Source: a virus. Taken from it: a DNA stretch of 35,578 nucleotides. Made by a program: the position numbers and the translations under genes. Below are positions 8,676 through 15,013 of the stretch, piece by piece (within the stretch, counting starts at the first letter, position 1; the number at the start of each line of letters is the position of its first letter). The notes below the pieces were generated by a model. It was not told the DNA's origin, did not search any database, and was given only the letters and a program-made list of their open reading frames with translations. Where the stretch lies: positions 1 through 35,578 of the IMG/VR virus record IMGVR_UViG_3300046517_000320; one strand, written 5' to 3'.

Positions 8676-8689
8676 TAAAACGTTTTACC
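8674..8689. promoter_or_regulatory. Perfect 16-bp palindrome, candidate operator
   Basis: GGTAAAACGTTTTACC is its own reverse complement. It lies between the leftward promoter and the hairpin array and resembles a dimeric repressor operator. No cognate repressor gene was identified in the window. Confidence 0.5.
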
Positions 8690-8778
8690 AACGGCTAATA
8701 TAGTAGGGTCCGGGTGTTTCTACGTCCATTTTGAAATGCCCAGGAAGGCCCCTAGCAACGCCTACGTTCAACGTGGCC

Positions 8779-8998
8779 GTAAGTGTTAGAAAACAAAGGG
8801 GTTACGGCCGTTTCCCAGAAAGCCCTAACCTGTTGAAAGTAAAGGGGTTACCCGTAACCCTAACAAACCAAAGGGTTTACCTAAGTGTTGAAAACAAAGG
8901 ACTTAGCCAAAACCTGGCTAAGTTGTTGAAAACACAGCACTTAGTTTTCCACAGGCTAACCCGTTGAACTGTAAGGGTTTCCGGCTAAGTCGTTGACT
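8779..8998. repeat. Seven-unit hairpin array: covarying stems, conserved GTTGAAAACAAAG loop
   Basis: Units of ~26 bp begin near 8779, 8825, 8854, 8881, 8918, 8956 and 8985. Each has a short arm, a loop like GTTGAAAACAAAG, and a complementary arm. The arms change together: GTAA/TTAC (8 bp if extended: GGCCGTAA/TTACGGCC), TAACC/GGTTA, AACCC/GGGTT, CTAAGT/ACTTAG twice, AACCC/GGGTT, and a partial AGTC/GACT. Neighbouring arms can also pair, for example CTTAGCC 8902-8908 with GGCTAAG 8916-8922 and GGGTTAC 8845-8851 with GTAACCC 8854-8860. Possible roles are origin iterons, repressor sites or structured RNA. Confidence 0.75.
8945..8953 (+). promoter_or_regulatory. DnaA-box-like site
   Basis: TTTTCCACA, one base from the TTATCCACA consensus, inside the hairpin array between units five and six. 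A single short match could be chance. The context gives it some weight. Confidence 0.35.
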
Positions 8999-9063
8999 CG
9001 TATAGACATCGTTATTTCTCCTACCTATCTATAGGGAAAACGCATCTTCGGGAAAAATACCTG

Positions 9064-9091
9064 TTGACAAAGTTTTAAACTGGCGTATCTT
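9064..9091 (+). promoter_or_regulatory. Promoter with GTTTTAAAC spacer site, leaderless output
   Basis: TTGACA (9064-9069), a 16-bp spacer with AGTTTTAAACTGG, and TATCTT (9086-9091). The next gene's GTG starts at 9099, seven bases after the -10 box, where transcription should begin, so the mRNA is probably leaderless. Confidence 0.75.
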
Positions 9092-9098
9092 GGTTGGT

Positions 9099-9266
9099 GT
9101 GAACGCGCAAATGTCGGACCCGGCATCGTGGACTGAACAGCCGATGGTATGTCTCCAGTGTGGGAGGACTTACGGCTACAAGGTCATGGGAGGGGTAGGG
9201 CATGGTTACTGCTCCCAGACGTGTCTGGACGTTTTCAAGGTGAAGATGGGAATTCCTGTGAAATAA
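9099..9266 (+). CDS. Small zinc-finger-like protein (55 aa)
   Basis: GTG start at 9099 placed at the predicted transcription start, with no ribosome site. An alternative is the ATG at 9111, which also lacks one. The product has CLQCGRTYGY and YCSQTC, a CxxC...CxxxC metal site like those of small treble-clef or MYND-like proteins, then a basic tail ending MGIPVK. It forms its own unit between two promoters. Function unknown. Confidence 0.65.
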   Translation: MNAQMSDPASWTEQPMVCLQCGRTYGYKVMGGVGHGYCSQTCLDVFKVKMGIPVK

Positions 9267-9270
9267 CCAC

Positions 9271-9298
9271 TTGACAGGGTTTCAAACCGTGTTAGGCT
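9271..9298 (+). promoter_or_regulatory. Promoter with GTTTCAAAC spacer site
   Basis: TTGACA (9271-9276), 16-bp spacer GGGTTTCAAACCGTGT, TAGGCT (9293-9298). The ~50-base leader has a GTGGC/GCCAC hairpin (9318-9333) before the gene at 9355. Confidence 0.7.
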
Positions 9299-9354
9299 TG
9301 ACGTTGAACGTCGCACCGTGGCAATGAAGCCACTTGAAAGGATAAAGTACCCTT

Positions 9355-9765
9355 ATGGCAACCCCGACCGCCGCTCCCTCGAAGCCGGCTCCCGCTCCCG
9401 GTCCGAAGCCCGTCAAGTCGTTTGCCGTGACCCTTCGGGATCCCTCCCAGGCCGCGATCTACGTCACGGCCAAGGTCCAGGCGGATGGCAAGGTCATCAC
9501 CCGCGTGAAGCACAAGGCCAAGATCGACGGCGTGAGGACGGTCAAGTACGGAGCCAGCGAGACGCATCCGAACCTCGAGGCCGGTCGCAAGGCCGTGGAC
9601 GTGATGGTCGCGGAATTCATCAAGCTCGGCTGGTCCAAGAGCACTCGCGTGGTCGGCACCCGTGGTGCGGATTCGTTCGATCTTTCCAGCCTGCCCAAGC
9701 CGAACATGACTCCCGCCAAGCCGACTCCCCCGGCTCCCAAGGCCGAGAAGGCGCCGAAGAAGTAA
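9355..9765 (+). CDS. GC-rich hypothetical protein with Pro/Ala/Lys-rich ends (136 aa)
   Basis: ATG at 9355 with a weak upstream GAAAGG. Residues 1-20 (ATPTAAPSKPAPAPGPKPVK) and the C-terminus from ~110 (Pro, Ala and Lys rich) look disordered. The basic core between them (LRDPSQAAIYVTAKVQADGK and ASETHPNLEAGRKAVDVMV) looks like a small alpha/beta domain. Codon use is strongly GC-ending, unlike neighbours further right. It has its own promoter and terminator, as if strongly or separately expressed. A nucleic-acid-binding role is possible given the charge, but no family was recognised. Confidence 0.75.
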   Translation: MATPTAAPSKPAPAPGPKPVKSFAVTLRDPSQAAIYVTAKVQADGKVITRVKHKAKIDGVRTVKYGASETHPNLEAGRKAVDVMVAEFIKLGWSKSTRVVGTRGADSFDLSSLPKPNMTPAKPTPPAPKAEKAPKK

Positions 9766-9788
9766 CAGCGCCGCCTTTCGACAGCGCG

Positions 9789-9816
9789 ATGCCCTCGGGT
9801 GGACGCCCGAGGGCAT
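9789..9816 (+). terminator. Strong hairpin terminator
   Basis: ATGCCCTCGGG (9789-9799), loop TGGACG, CCCGAGGGCAT (9806-9816): an 11-bp perfect GC-rich stem followed by TGCTCTTTCT rather than a pure T run. Near-identical to the hairpin at 10712-10740. Confidence 0.7.
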
Positions 9817-9846
9817 TGCTCTTTCTGGGCTCACACGAAAATTCTC

Positions 9847-9875
9847 TTGACGTGGTTTAAAACTTGTGCTAGACT
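9847..9875 (+). promoter_or_regulatory. Promoter with GTTTAAAAC spacer site
   Basis: TTGACG (9847-9852), 17-bp spacer TGGTTTAAAACTTGTGC, TAGACT (9870-9875). It follows the terminator within ~30 bases and drives the gene at 9934 with a ~50-base leader. Confidence 0.75.
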
Positions 9876-9933
9876 GATACCAGGTCAGCCGCTACCGCTC
9901 GCGGGTGGTGGACGGCCAGGAAAAGGAGAAAGA

Positions 9934-10704
9934 ATGACCGAACAAGAGAAGCTCCTGGACAAGCTGCAAAAGATCAAGGCGCACCAGGAATCGGCCGCGG
10001 CCATCGGGTCAGAAGCGGAGGCGCAAGCGTTCGCCGAGATGCTTCAGCGTTTGCTGATGAAGCACAAGCTGAGCATGACGGACCTCGAATTCGAGAGGTA
10101 CGAAAAGGAAGAGCCGGTCGAGACGCGCGTGGTGGACACGTCGAAATTTCCCGAGGGCGCCGAGTTCGACTCCAAGGTGCCGAACACGACGCGGGTCGAG
10201 TGGATCGAAACCCTGGCGTCCATCGTCGCCAAGTCTCATTCCTGCCGCATCCTGGTTCACAACAAATCGGACAAGATCACGCTGGTCGGTCGGGACTCCG
10301 ATATCGCCGTGGCCGAGTACATGGTGGTTGTCCTGACTCGCACGGTCAGGAAAATCACGTGGGCCGCTTGCAAACAGTACAAGGCCGAGGGACATCGCGG
10401 CCGTGACTTCGTGGACTTCAAGAACTCCTTCCAGATCGCCTTCGTTCGGCGCATCGCCGAACGGTACGAGGCCGAACTGAAGACGCAGGAAGGTTCGAGC
10501 AGCACTGCCCTCGTCCGGATCAAGAAGTCCGAGAAGGCCGTGGTGGACTTCCTCAAGCAAAACTCCCGGCCGGCCTCCATGGTTCGTAGCCGGGATCGCG
10601 GCCACTCCGAAGGTTACAAGCGCGGACGTGACGCCGCCGAGGGAATCAACCTCAAGTCGAACGGCGTCAGCGGCAGCCGCTCGAAGGGAAATCTCAACGG
10701 CTAG
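9934..10704 (+). CDS. DUF2786 domain protein
   Basis: ATG at 9934 has AAAAGGAGAAAG directly upstream. An in-frame earlier start at 9799 would lie inside the terminator and promoter. The 256-residue product begins with the DUF2786 signature: KLLDKLQKIKAHQES, SEAEAQAFAEMLQRLLMKH, KLSMTDLE. The middle (WIETLASIVAKSHSCRILV, then ITLVGRDSDIAVAEYM) matches the domain that follows DUF2786 in many phage and bacterial proteins. The C-terminus is basic, Gly/Ser rich. DUF2786 has no established function. The gene is GC-rich, monocistronic and closed by its own terminator. Confidence 0.85.
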   Translation: MTEQEKLLDKLQKIKAHQESAAAIGSEAEAQAFAEMLQRLLMKHKLSMTDLEFERYEKEEPVETRVVDTSKFPEGAEFDSKVPNTTRVEWIETLASIVAKSHSCRILVHNKSDKITLVGRDSDIAVAEYMVVVLTRTVRKITWAACKQYKAEGHRGRDFVDFKNSFQIAFVRRIAERYEAELKTQEGSSSTALVRIKKSEKAVVDFLKQNSRPASMVRSRDRGHSEGYKRGRDAAEGINLKSNGVSGSRSKGNLNG

Positions 10705-10711
10705 AACCAAG

Positions 10712-10740
10712 TGGCCTCGGGTGGTGGACGCCCGAGGCCA
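10712..10740 (+). terminator. Strong hairpin terminator
   Basis: TGGCCTCGGG (10712-10721), loop TGGTGGACG, CCCGAGGCCA (10731-10740). It shares CCTCGGGTGG and GGACGCCCGAGG with the hairpin at 9789 and is followed seven bases later by the next promoter. Confidence 0.7.
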
Positions 10741-10746
10741 ATTCTC

Positions 10747-10775
10747 TTGACAGCGGTTTTAAACCGTGGTACACT
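10747..10775 (+). promoter_or_regulatory. Promoter with GTTTTAAAC spacer site
   Basis: TTGACA (10747-10752), 17-bp spacer GCGGTTTTAAACCGTGG, TACACT (10770-10775). It drives the small-gene operon starting at 10797. CGGTTTTAAACCG here is a 13-base imperfect-centre palindrome. Confidence 0.8.
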
Positions 10776-10796
10776 GTAACCAGTTAGGAGGGCATA

Positions 10797-10991
10797 GTGC
10801 CTGTCAAATTCGAAGATGGCGACTGGTATCGCACTTGTCAAGAGTGCGGCAACAAGCAGCGAGCAAAGCGACCCGATCTCAACCATGAGTTGACGAATTC
10901 CTACGCCAACTCGAAGTGCCGCAAGTGCAAGAGCGAAGCTCTGGACTACGGCAAGACTTACATGGAGTTCGTTCCGGACGACGAAGAGTAG
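10797..10991 (+). CDS. Zinc-ribbon-like small protein (64 aa)
   Basis: GTG start with TAGGAGG five bases upstream. Two pairs, CQEC and CRKC, are ~30 residues apart, the spacing of a zinc ribbon, with an acidic C-terminus (FVPDDEE). First gene of the long rightward operon. No enzyme motif, family unknown. Confidence 0.75.
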   Translation: MPVKFEDGDWYRTCQECGNKQRAKRPDLNHELTNSYANSKCRKCKSEALDYGKTYMEFVPDDEE

Positions 10992-11001
10992 GAGGGTACT
11001 C

Positions 11002-11286
11002 GTGGAAAAGACACAAGGAGCCGTTCCTGGTATCGAACTCTTCGGCAATGGTGGCGCAACCATTGATGGACCTGAGGCGGTAGACTACTTCCGCCTTTGC
11101 GTGATTATCAACGCTCTTCACTTGGAGCTTAAGGTTCCTGGACTGCGAGCGTCACGCTTCTCCGCGCTGAAAGCTGCGAAACTCACCTACAACGTCAAGG
11201 GCAATAAAGCCCGAGTGGTCGCACAGTTGGAGGTCATCCGTGAAGTTCTCCGGAAGGAGATGAATGACCGAAAGGAAGTTCAGTGA
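11002..11286 (+). CDS. Hypothetical protein (94 aa)
   Basis: GTG start with TAGGAGG six bases upstream. The product is mostly helical with a basic centre (VPGLRASRFSALKAAKLTYN). The stop overlaps the next GTG start by four bases (GTGA). No family recognised. Confidence 0.7.
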   Translation: MEKTQGAVPGIELFGNGGATIDGPEAVDYFRLCVIINALHLELKVPGLRASRFSALKAAKLTYNVKGNKARVVAQLEVIREVLRKEMNDRKEVQ

Positions 11287-11576
11287 GCAAAATCACGGTG
11301 TACCTCACGGCCAGCGGCTCCGGTGAACGCTACGAGATTGGCGTGGTGGACAATCTCGAAGAAGCCACCGAGCTAATCCACAAACTGGATAAACGATATT
11401 ATGTCCTCGCCGAAGAATCCATGGACTTTCAGGAGGAGTACGATGCGCTCCCCGAAACCGACCCTCTGAAAGCCTACGAGGGTTGCGACATCTACGCCGA
11501 AAGCGAAGATGGCGAACACTGGATGATGGACTCTAATGGTGAAGAACCCGAGGTCATTACCTGGGAGTTGGCCTAG
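11283..11576 (+). CDS. Acidic hypothetical protein (97 aa)
   Basis: GTG start overlapping the previous stop (GTGA). A strongly acidic product: a beta-strand start (MSKITVYLTASGSGERYEIG), an acidic helix, and a C-terminus rich in Glu and Asp. Such small acidic phage proteins sometimes mimic DNA, but that is only a possibility. No family recognised. Confidence 0.7.
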   Translation: MSKITVYLTASGSGERYEIGVVDNLEEATELIHKLDKRYYVLAEESMDFQEEYDALPETDPLKAYEGCDIYAESEDGEHWMMDSNGEEPEVITWELA

Positions 11577-11794
11577 TGTCGCTGGTCAGGAACAGATGGT
11601 ACGTCTGGTTGATGGGGCTCGGAACTGGGCTTGCCATCGGTTGCCTGACCCAACGATGGTTCGACGAACGTGAGTGCCTGACAAGACTCACTGGACTTTA
11701 CTCGAAAGTTCAAAAAGCTCAGGATCGTTGCAACGAAGCCAACGAGGGAATTGCTAAAGCAATCATCGACTACAAAGGAGGACCCCTTGACTAA
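11576..11794 (+). CDS. Small membrane-anchored protein (72 aa)
   Basis: GTG start overlapping the previous TAG by one base (TAGTG). After a short basic N-terminus (SLVRNR) comes one membrane helix (WYVWLMGLGTGLAIGCL), then a charged helical tail with two Cys. It resembles the size and layout of i-spanins, but no overlapping o-spanin or lysozyme gene is nearby, so no lysis role is assigned. Confidence 0.6.
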   Translation: MSLVRNRWYVWLMGLGTGLAIGCLTQRWFDERECLTRLTGLYSKVQKAQDRCNEANEGIAKAIIDYKGGPLD

Positions 11795-11954
11795 ACTCCT
11801 TCCTGGCCTAACCTTCTCCCTTCGCCGTGCAATCGGCTGGACCCGATTCCAGTCGAATCTGTCCCGCAAGATCGGCATTCCTCTGTCGCGTGGTGGACGG
11901 GAGAAGAAGGTCGGGAGTCTGCTCCTGCGGCTTCTATTTGGGAGAAAGCACTGA
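11787..11954 (+). CDS. Basic small protein (55 aa, TTG start)
   Basis: TTG at 11787 has AAGGAGG five bases upstream and overlaps the previous gene by eight bases. A highly basic product: FSLRRAIGWTRFQ, SRKIGIPLSRGGREKKVG, RLLFGRKH. The pI would be very high and nucleic-acid contact is plausible. No family recognised. The stop overlaps the next start (TGATG). Confidence 0.6.
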   Translation: MTKLLPGLTFSLRRAIGWTRFQSNLSRKIGIPLSRGGREKKVGSLLLRLLFGRKH

Positions 11955-12127
11955 TGCCCTGCGAACACGTTGCGAAGTGCGATTGGTGTGGGAAGATCGT
12001 TTGCAACGAGTGCCTCAACATGTGCGACGTGTGCAAGAGAAGACCTCAGATCTGTGACGATTGTTGGCCGGATCACAAGAACGCCAATGCTGGATCTCAC
12101 ATACCGGAGGTGAAAGATGAATCATAA
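11954..12127 (+). CDS. Zinc-binding (RING/B-box-like) small protein (57 aa)
   Basis: ATG overlapping the previous stop. Cys pairs CDWC, CNEC, CDVC and CDDC in regular spacing, followed by a His-containing tail, could hold two zinc ions in a cross-brace. The first residues are MPCEHV. No known phage family is recognised, and any ubiquitin-ligase-like meaning is not implied in a bacterial host. Confidence 0.65.
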   Translation: MPCEHVAKCDWCGKIVCNECLNMCDVCKRRPQICDDCWPDHKNANAGSHIPEVKDES

Positions 12128-12278
12128 ACACAAGTCTGCGATTTCATTCGCAGATCGCCAACTCCCTCTTGGGCCTTATGTCCGATGCGTTTGTGGAAGG
12201 GTCTGGTTCATCGAGAAACTTCACATTTACGAGGCGTTCATCAAACATTGGAACGAATGTCGAAAGGAGAAAGAATGA
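12117..12278 (+). CDS. Small CxC...H/C protein (53 aa)
   Basis: The ATG lies inside the end of the upstream gene with CCGGAGG before it. The product has CVCG and a later HxxxC (KHWNEC), so a single zinc site is likely: CxC...H(x3)C. The overlap with the next gene is ATGA. No function recognised. Confidence 0.6.
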   Translation: MNHKHKSAISFADRQLPLGPYVRCVCGRVWFIEKLHIYEAFIKHWNECRKEKE

Positions 12279-12529
12279 GTCTCAAGACTGCCGTCTGCCC
12301 CGAATGTAAGCAGGAGTGCAAGGTCTTAGATGGACGTCTCCCCTGGCATGGGTATCCGTCAGCTTTTGGGATGACGTGGTGTATATGGTCAAGATCTCTG
12401 GCTACCGACGAAACCGACATCGACGACCTTCACGAGTTGGCACTCCAAGTGAACGTGTTGGTTGATACACTCCCTGGTTGGGCAGGATTGAATTCTGCTA
12501 CGGCGCGGGCCGAGTGGGCTCTTCGGTGA
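12275..12529 (+). CDS. Zinc-ribbon-like hypothetical protein (84 aa)
   Basis: ATG at 12275 has AAAGGAGA upstream and overlaps the previous stop (ATGA). The N-terminus carries CPECKQEC, then PWHGY and a further Cys (MTWCIW), followed by an acidic helix (DETDIDDLHELALQVN). Probable metal-binding N-terminus, rest unknown. Confidence 0.65.
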   Translation: MSLKTAVCPECKQECKVLDGRLPWHGYPSAFGMTWCIWSRSLATDETDIDDLHELALQVNVLVDTLPGWAGLNSATARAEWALR

Positions 12530-12903
12530 ATTATAGAATCTGGAACCCACGACTGATGACGCCAATCATGTCCAGACTTTACGCGATGGCTCTCAGAAAC
12601 AACCTGACTGAGCCGCTGGGCCGAGCAGTTTACGTCACGAATCGGCACCACAACGATGCGGTCACTTCAACGCGATGGTGTTCTAATAAAGAGTGGCCTA
12701 AAGAAAAGTGCCGTTGCGAGTTGTGCGTCATGAAGCGATGCCTTCTCGAAACTGCTGCCCGATGGGCAAAGCACTGGCAGTCAGGAGGAAGCCTCAAAGC
12801 CCTCTGCCGAACGCAGGAACAGCAGTCGGCTCTTCGTCGTGAGATTCGACTTCGTGAGAAGGCTCGCCTAAAGAATCTGCTTGACAACGGTTTTAAACTG
12901 TAG
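12526..12903 (+). CDS. Cys-rich hypothetical protein (125 aa)
   Basis: GTG at 12526 overlaps the previous stop (GTGA). The in-frame TTG at 12478 is less likely. The middle has KCRCELCVMKRC, a compact Cys cluster, and the C-terminal third is a basic helix rich in Arg. The last eight residues are encoded by the next promoter's -35 and operator region, so gene end and promoter are interleaved. Function unknown. Confidence 0.6.
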   Translation: MNYRIWNPRLMTPIMSRLYAMALRNNLTEPLGRAVYVTNRHHNDAVTSTRWCSNKEWPKEKCRCELCVMKRCLLETAARWAKHWQSGGSLKALCRTQEQQSALRREIRLREKARLKNLLDNGFKL

Positions 12904-12909
12904 TACAAT
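12881..12909 (+). promoter_or_regulatory. Promoter with GTTTTAAAC spacer site
   Basis: TTGACA (12881-12886), 17-bp spacer ACGGTTTTAAACTGTAG, TACAAT (12904-12909), the best -10 of the set. A short leader with AAAGGAG leads to the gene at 12931. It lies over the end of the preceding gene. Confidence 0.8.
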
Positions 12910-12930
12910 AAAGGAAGTAAAGGAGAACGA

Positions 12931-13293
12931 ATGAATCCTGAAGACTTCAACCCTGAGCGGCTCAAGAAGTTTCTCAACGACCTTCTCAACCAGGACGAAA
13001 CCGAGGCAAGGGCCATGAAGCTCTGGCTCACGGTCCCGGTGAACCTTCACATCAAGAACGCGGCGATGGCGCAGGAGAGTATTCCTGACATGATCCACAC
13101 GGCGCGTCGTGTGAACCCTCAGCTCGCCGCGGCGCTGTACGCCGAGATCGCCACCATCTACCTGGAGGTCGCTTCTCACATGCAGGCGGCATCCGCGGCC
13201 ATGAAGGAGGCGACCGACACGGCCGAGAACCTGACCAAAGTCGCGATGGAACCTCTGAACAAGCCTTCGCGTGGTGGGAGCATTAATCACTAA
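12931..13293 (+). CDS. Hypothetical helical protein (120 aa)
   Basis: ATG with AAAGGAG upstream. Predicted all-helical with Ala-rich segments (PQLAAALYAEIATIYLEVAS) and a short basic tail (KPSRGGS). First gene behind a strong promoter. Its stop overlaps the next start (TAATG). No family recognised. Confidence 0.7.
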   Translation: MNPEDFNPERLKKFLNDLLNQDETEARAMKLWLTVPVNLHIKNAAMAQESIPDMIHTARRVNPQLAAALYAEIATIYLEVASHMQAASAAMKEATDTAENLTKVAMEPLNKPSRGGSINH

Positions 13294-13481
13294 TGGAAAA
13301 CGTAGCTTACGTTGGTGATGGCGTCTACGTCAAACTCGGTCCGGATGGCACCATCATTTTGTACACTTCTGATGGGCTCTCCAACACGAACACTATCTAC
13401 CTGGAACCTCAAGTGTACGAGTCCCTTCTTCTCATCGTCGACGGGATGCGCGGCATTCGAAAGGGAGGAAAGAAGGTATGA
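13293..13481 (+). CDS. Conserved phage hypothetical protein (62 aa)
   Basis: ATG overlapping the previous stop. The sequence VAYVGDGVYVKLGPDG, ILYTSDG and TIYLEPQVYESLLLIVD resembles a short beta-rich protein I recall from many unrelated phages, of unknown role. Ends with a basic tail. Confidence 0.75.
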   Translation: MENVAYVGDGVYVKLGPDGTIILYTSDGLSNTNTIYLEPQVYESLLLIVDGMRGIRKGGKKV

Positions 13482-13651
13482 TGTGCCTCAACTGCGGAAA
13501 CCGACAGACAGAATCGGTGGTCTGCTACGACTGCGATGGCGTCTTCTGCGAGAAGTGTGAAGACGCCCTCTTCAACGACGAAACCATGATCTGCACTCAG
13601 TGCATGGAACAAGAGAAGTCGGACCAGAAAGAAAGAGAGCAAGAAGCCTGA
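13478..13651 (+). CDS. Zinc-binding small protein (57 aa)
   Basis: ATG overlaps the previous stop (ATGA) with AGGGAGG upstream. Cys pairs CLNC, CYDC, CEKC and CTQC are evenly spaced, like a RING/FYVE-type double zinc site, then a charged helix rich in Glu, Lys and Gln. Similar in design to the product of 11954-12127, suggesting distant paralogy. Function unknown. Confidence 0.7.
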   Translation: MMCLNCGNRQTESVVCYDCDGVFCEKCEDALFNDETMICTQCMEQEKSDQKEREQEA

Positions 13652-14487
13652 TGCCCTTCATCAAGCCCATGTACGCATCTCACGCAATTCCCAAAGTCAT
13701 TCAACCGGGAGAATGGATCGCCGAACAGAAGTGGGATGGTCACCGCCTCATCGTTTCGACGGCGGAGACCGGCGGAAACCTGTTCGGGGATAGCACCGTT
13801 CGAGCATGGTCTCGGAATGGTCTGGAACGCATCATTCCCTACCACATCACCAGCGCCATCGACAAGCTGCCGTCAGGGATTTACGACGGCGAACTGATCG
13901 TACCCGGAAAACGAAGCTACGGTGTTACGGAGCTGACCGAACAGGATAAGCTCAAGTTCGTTTGCTTCGATGTTCTGGAACTCCTGGGGAAAAGCACCTT
14001 GGAGATGCCGTGGTGGGCTCGCCGGGAATACCTGGAAGAGATCTACAGGCAACGTCACGAGGTGGTGGACATCGGGTTTTCACTGACCGAGGTCATGCGT
14101 CTGGAGAACGTCGAACAGATCGGCGAATACGCCCATCAGGTGTGGGCCAACGACGGTGAGGGGCTCATCTTGAAGAAGACGGATTCCTTGTACCTTCCTG
14201 GGAAGCGACCGAAATCCTGGGTGAAGGTCAAGGATCTGCGCAGTGCCATTCTCACCATCGTCGGTTACAAGTCGGGGCTGATGGGTCCTCATTCCGTTAT
14301 TGTTCTGCGAGACGACTCCGGCTTCGTTACCTCCGTCAAGTGGAAGAACTACGAGATTCTGGACGACATCGAAGCAAACCACGAGAAGTACCTTGGACGC
14401 AGGGTCAGGATCGAATACCAGGAGCGGACTCCGGACGGCAGCTACCGACATCCCAGGTGGGATCGCTGGGCCGAGGAGAACGAATAG
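13651..14487 (+). CDS. ATP-dependent DNA ligase
   Basis: ATG at 13651 overlaps the previous stop (TGATG). It gives 278 residues, a minimal ligase. Nucleotidyltransferase motif I is EQKWDGHR with the AMP-accepting Lys. YDGELIV, LKFVCFDVLEL, EGLILKK and SWVKVKD match motifs III, IIIa, IV and V. The C-terminal ~90 residues fit a small OB fold. It seals nicks during replication or repair. It has no DNA-binding N-terminal domain, as usual for small phage ligases. Confidence 0.93.
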   Translation: MPFIKPMYASHAIPKVIQPGEWIAEQKWDGHRLIVSTAETGGNLFGDSTVRAWSRNGLERIIPYHITSAIDKLPSGIYDGELIVPGKRSYGVTELTEQDKLKFVCFDVLELLGKSTLEMPWWARREYLEEIYRQRHEVVDIGFSLTEVMRLENVEQIGEYAHQVWANDGEGLILKKTDSLYLPGKRPKSWVKVKDLRSAILTIVGYKSGLMGPHSVIVLRDDSGFVTSVKWKNYEILDDIEANHEKYLGRRVRIEYQERTPDGSYRHPRWDRWAEENE

Positions 14488-14499
14488 GAAGTGACTCTC

Positions 14500-14631
14500 A
14501 TGATGCCGCCTCGCTGTGTGCTGTGCAAGTCGGTGAAGCATCACCTTCTCAAGATCGTAGCCAAGAGGGGTGAAAACTTTGTCGAGGAACTCTGGTGCTG
14601 GCTTTGCCTGAGAAACCATTACGAGGACTAA
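14500..14631 (+). CDS. Small CxxC protein (43 aa)
   Basis: Begins at ATG 14500. An in-frame GTG at 14491 is an alternative, and the ribosome site (GGAA) is weak. CVLC and CWLC pairs 31 residues apart make a zinc knuckle. The stop overlaps the next start (TAATG). Function unknown. Confidence 0.55.
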   Translation: MMPPRCVLCKSVKHHLLKIVAKRGENFVEELWCWLCLRNHYED

Positions 14632-14861
14632 TGAAGAAAATCGCTGTTGTCGTTGTTGTCGATGACGGAATAGGGAGAAATTCTCGTATGCAATTCTCCC
14701 ACACCACTTGGCCTGTCAGTGAAAATCGGGATGAGGCGCGACAACAGCATCGGGATCTTTGCGACATAGCCTGTAATCTCATTGGCAAACCACACGAGTA
14801 TTCTGACGGACAGAGGACTCATTACGGGTTAATCGTTCACACCTATGTGAGGGTCGAATGA
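14631..14861 (+). CDS. Hypothetical protein (76 aa)
   Basis: ATG overlapping the previous stop. Starts with a hydrophobic strand KKIAVVVVVDDGI and ends with a beta strand (HYGLIVHTYVRVE). The middle is helical and charged. No family recognised. Stop overlaps the next start (ATGA). Confidence 0.6.
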   Translation: MKKIAVVVVVDDGIGRNSRMQFSHTTWPVSENRDEARQQHRDLCDIACNLIGKPHEYSDGQRTHYGLIVHTYVRVE

Positions 14862-15013
14862 TGCGAATCTACTTTCGTACACTCGGTGGTCATGTTCATT
14901 GCCGAGTCTTCACCGACGGTGCCAAGAGTGGAGATCTTGTTTTCTCCCTTAAGGAATTCGAGATGGTTCGAAGCCACTGCTTCTCCCCATATGTCACTTG
15001 GATCACAGAATGA
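14858..15013 (+). CDS. Hypothetical small protein (51 aa)
   Basis: ATG overlaps the preceding stop. The product (MMRIYFRTLGGHVHCRVFTD at the start) looks like a short beta-meander. No motif recognised. It is supported by four-base overlaps on both sides and matching codon use. Confidence 0.55.
   Translation: MMRIYFRTLGGHVHCRVFTDGAKSGDLVFSLKEFEMVRSHCFSPYVTWITE

Larger units (their letters stand above)
8606..9063. other. Non-coding divergent region between leftward and rightward transcription
   Basis: No credible gene lies here. An open 78-codon plus-strand frame at 8731-8967 only reads through the hairpin array. The region holds a partial dispersed repeat, a perfect 16-bp palindrome, a seven-unit hairpin array, a DnaA-box-like site and an AT-rich stretch at about 9010-9060. 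This combination is what one would expect of a control region or a replication origin, but no function is proven. Confidence 0.5.

Noticed and set aside
8731-8967. 78-codon plus-strand frame in the divergent region
   Set aside because: It reads straight through the hairpin array, has no ribosome site and its amino acids follow the repeats.
8779-8998. CRISPR array
   Set aside because: The units are 26 bp with variable arms and 1-20 base gaps, no constant repeat with unique spacers, and no cas gene.
9318-9860. Two long frames overlapping the 136-residue gene (plus +1 and minus strand)
   Set aside because: Both are by-products of GC-rich codons. They cross the terminator and promoter.
11576-11794. 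Spanin or holin in the small membrane protein
   Set aside because: One membrane helix fits many proteins, and no endolysin or partner spanin lies nearby.
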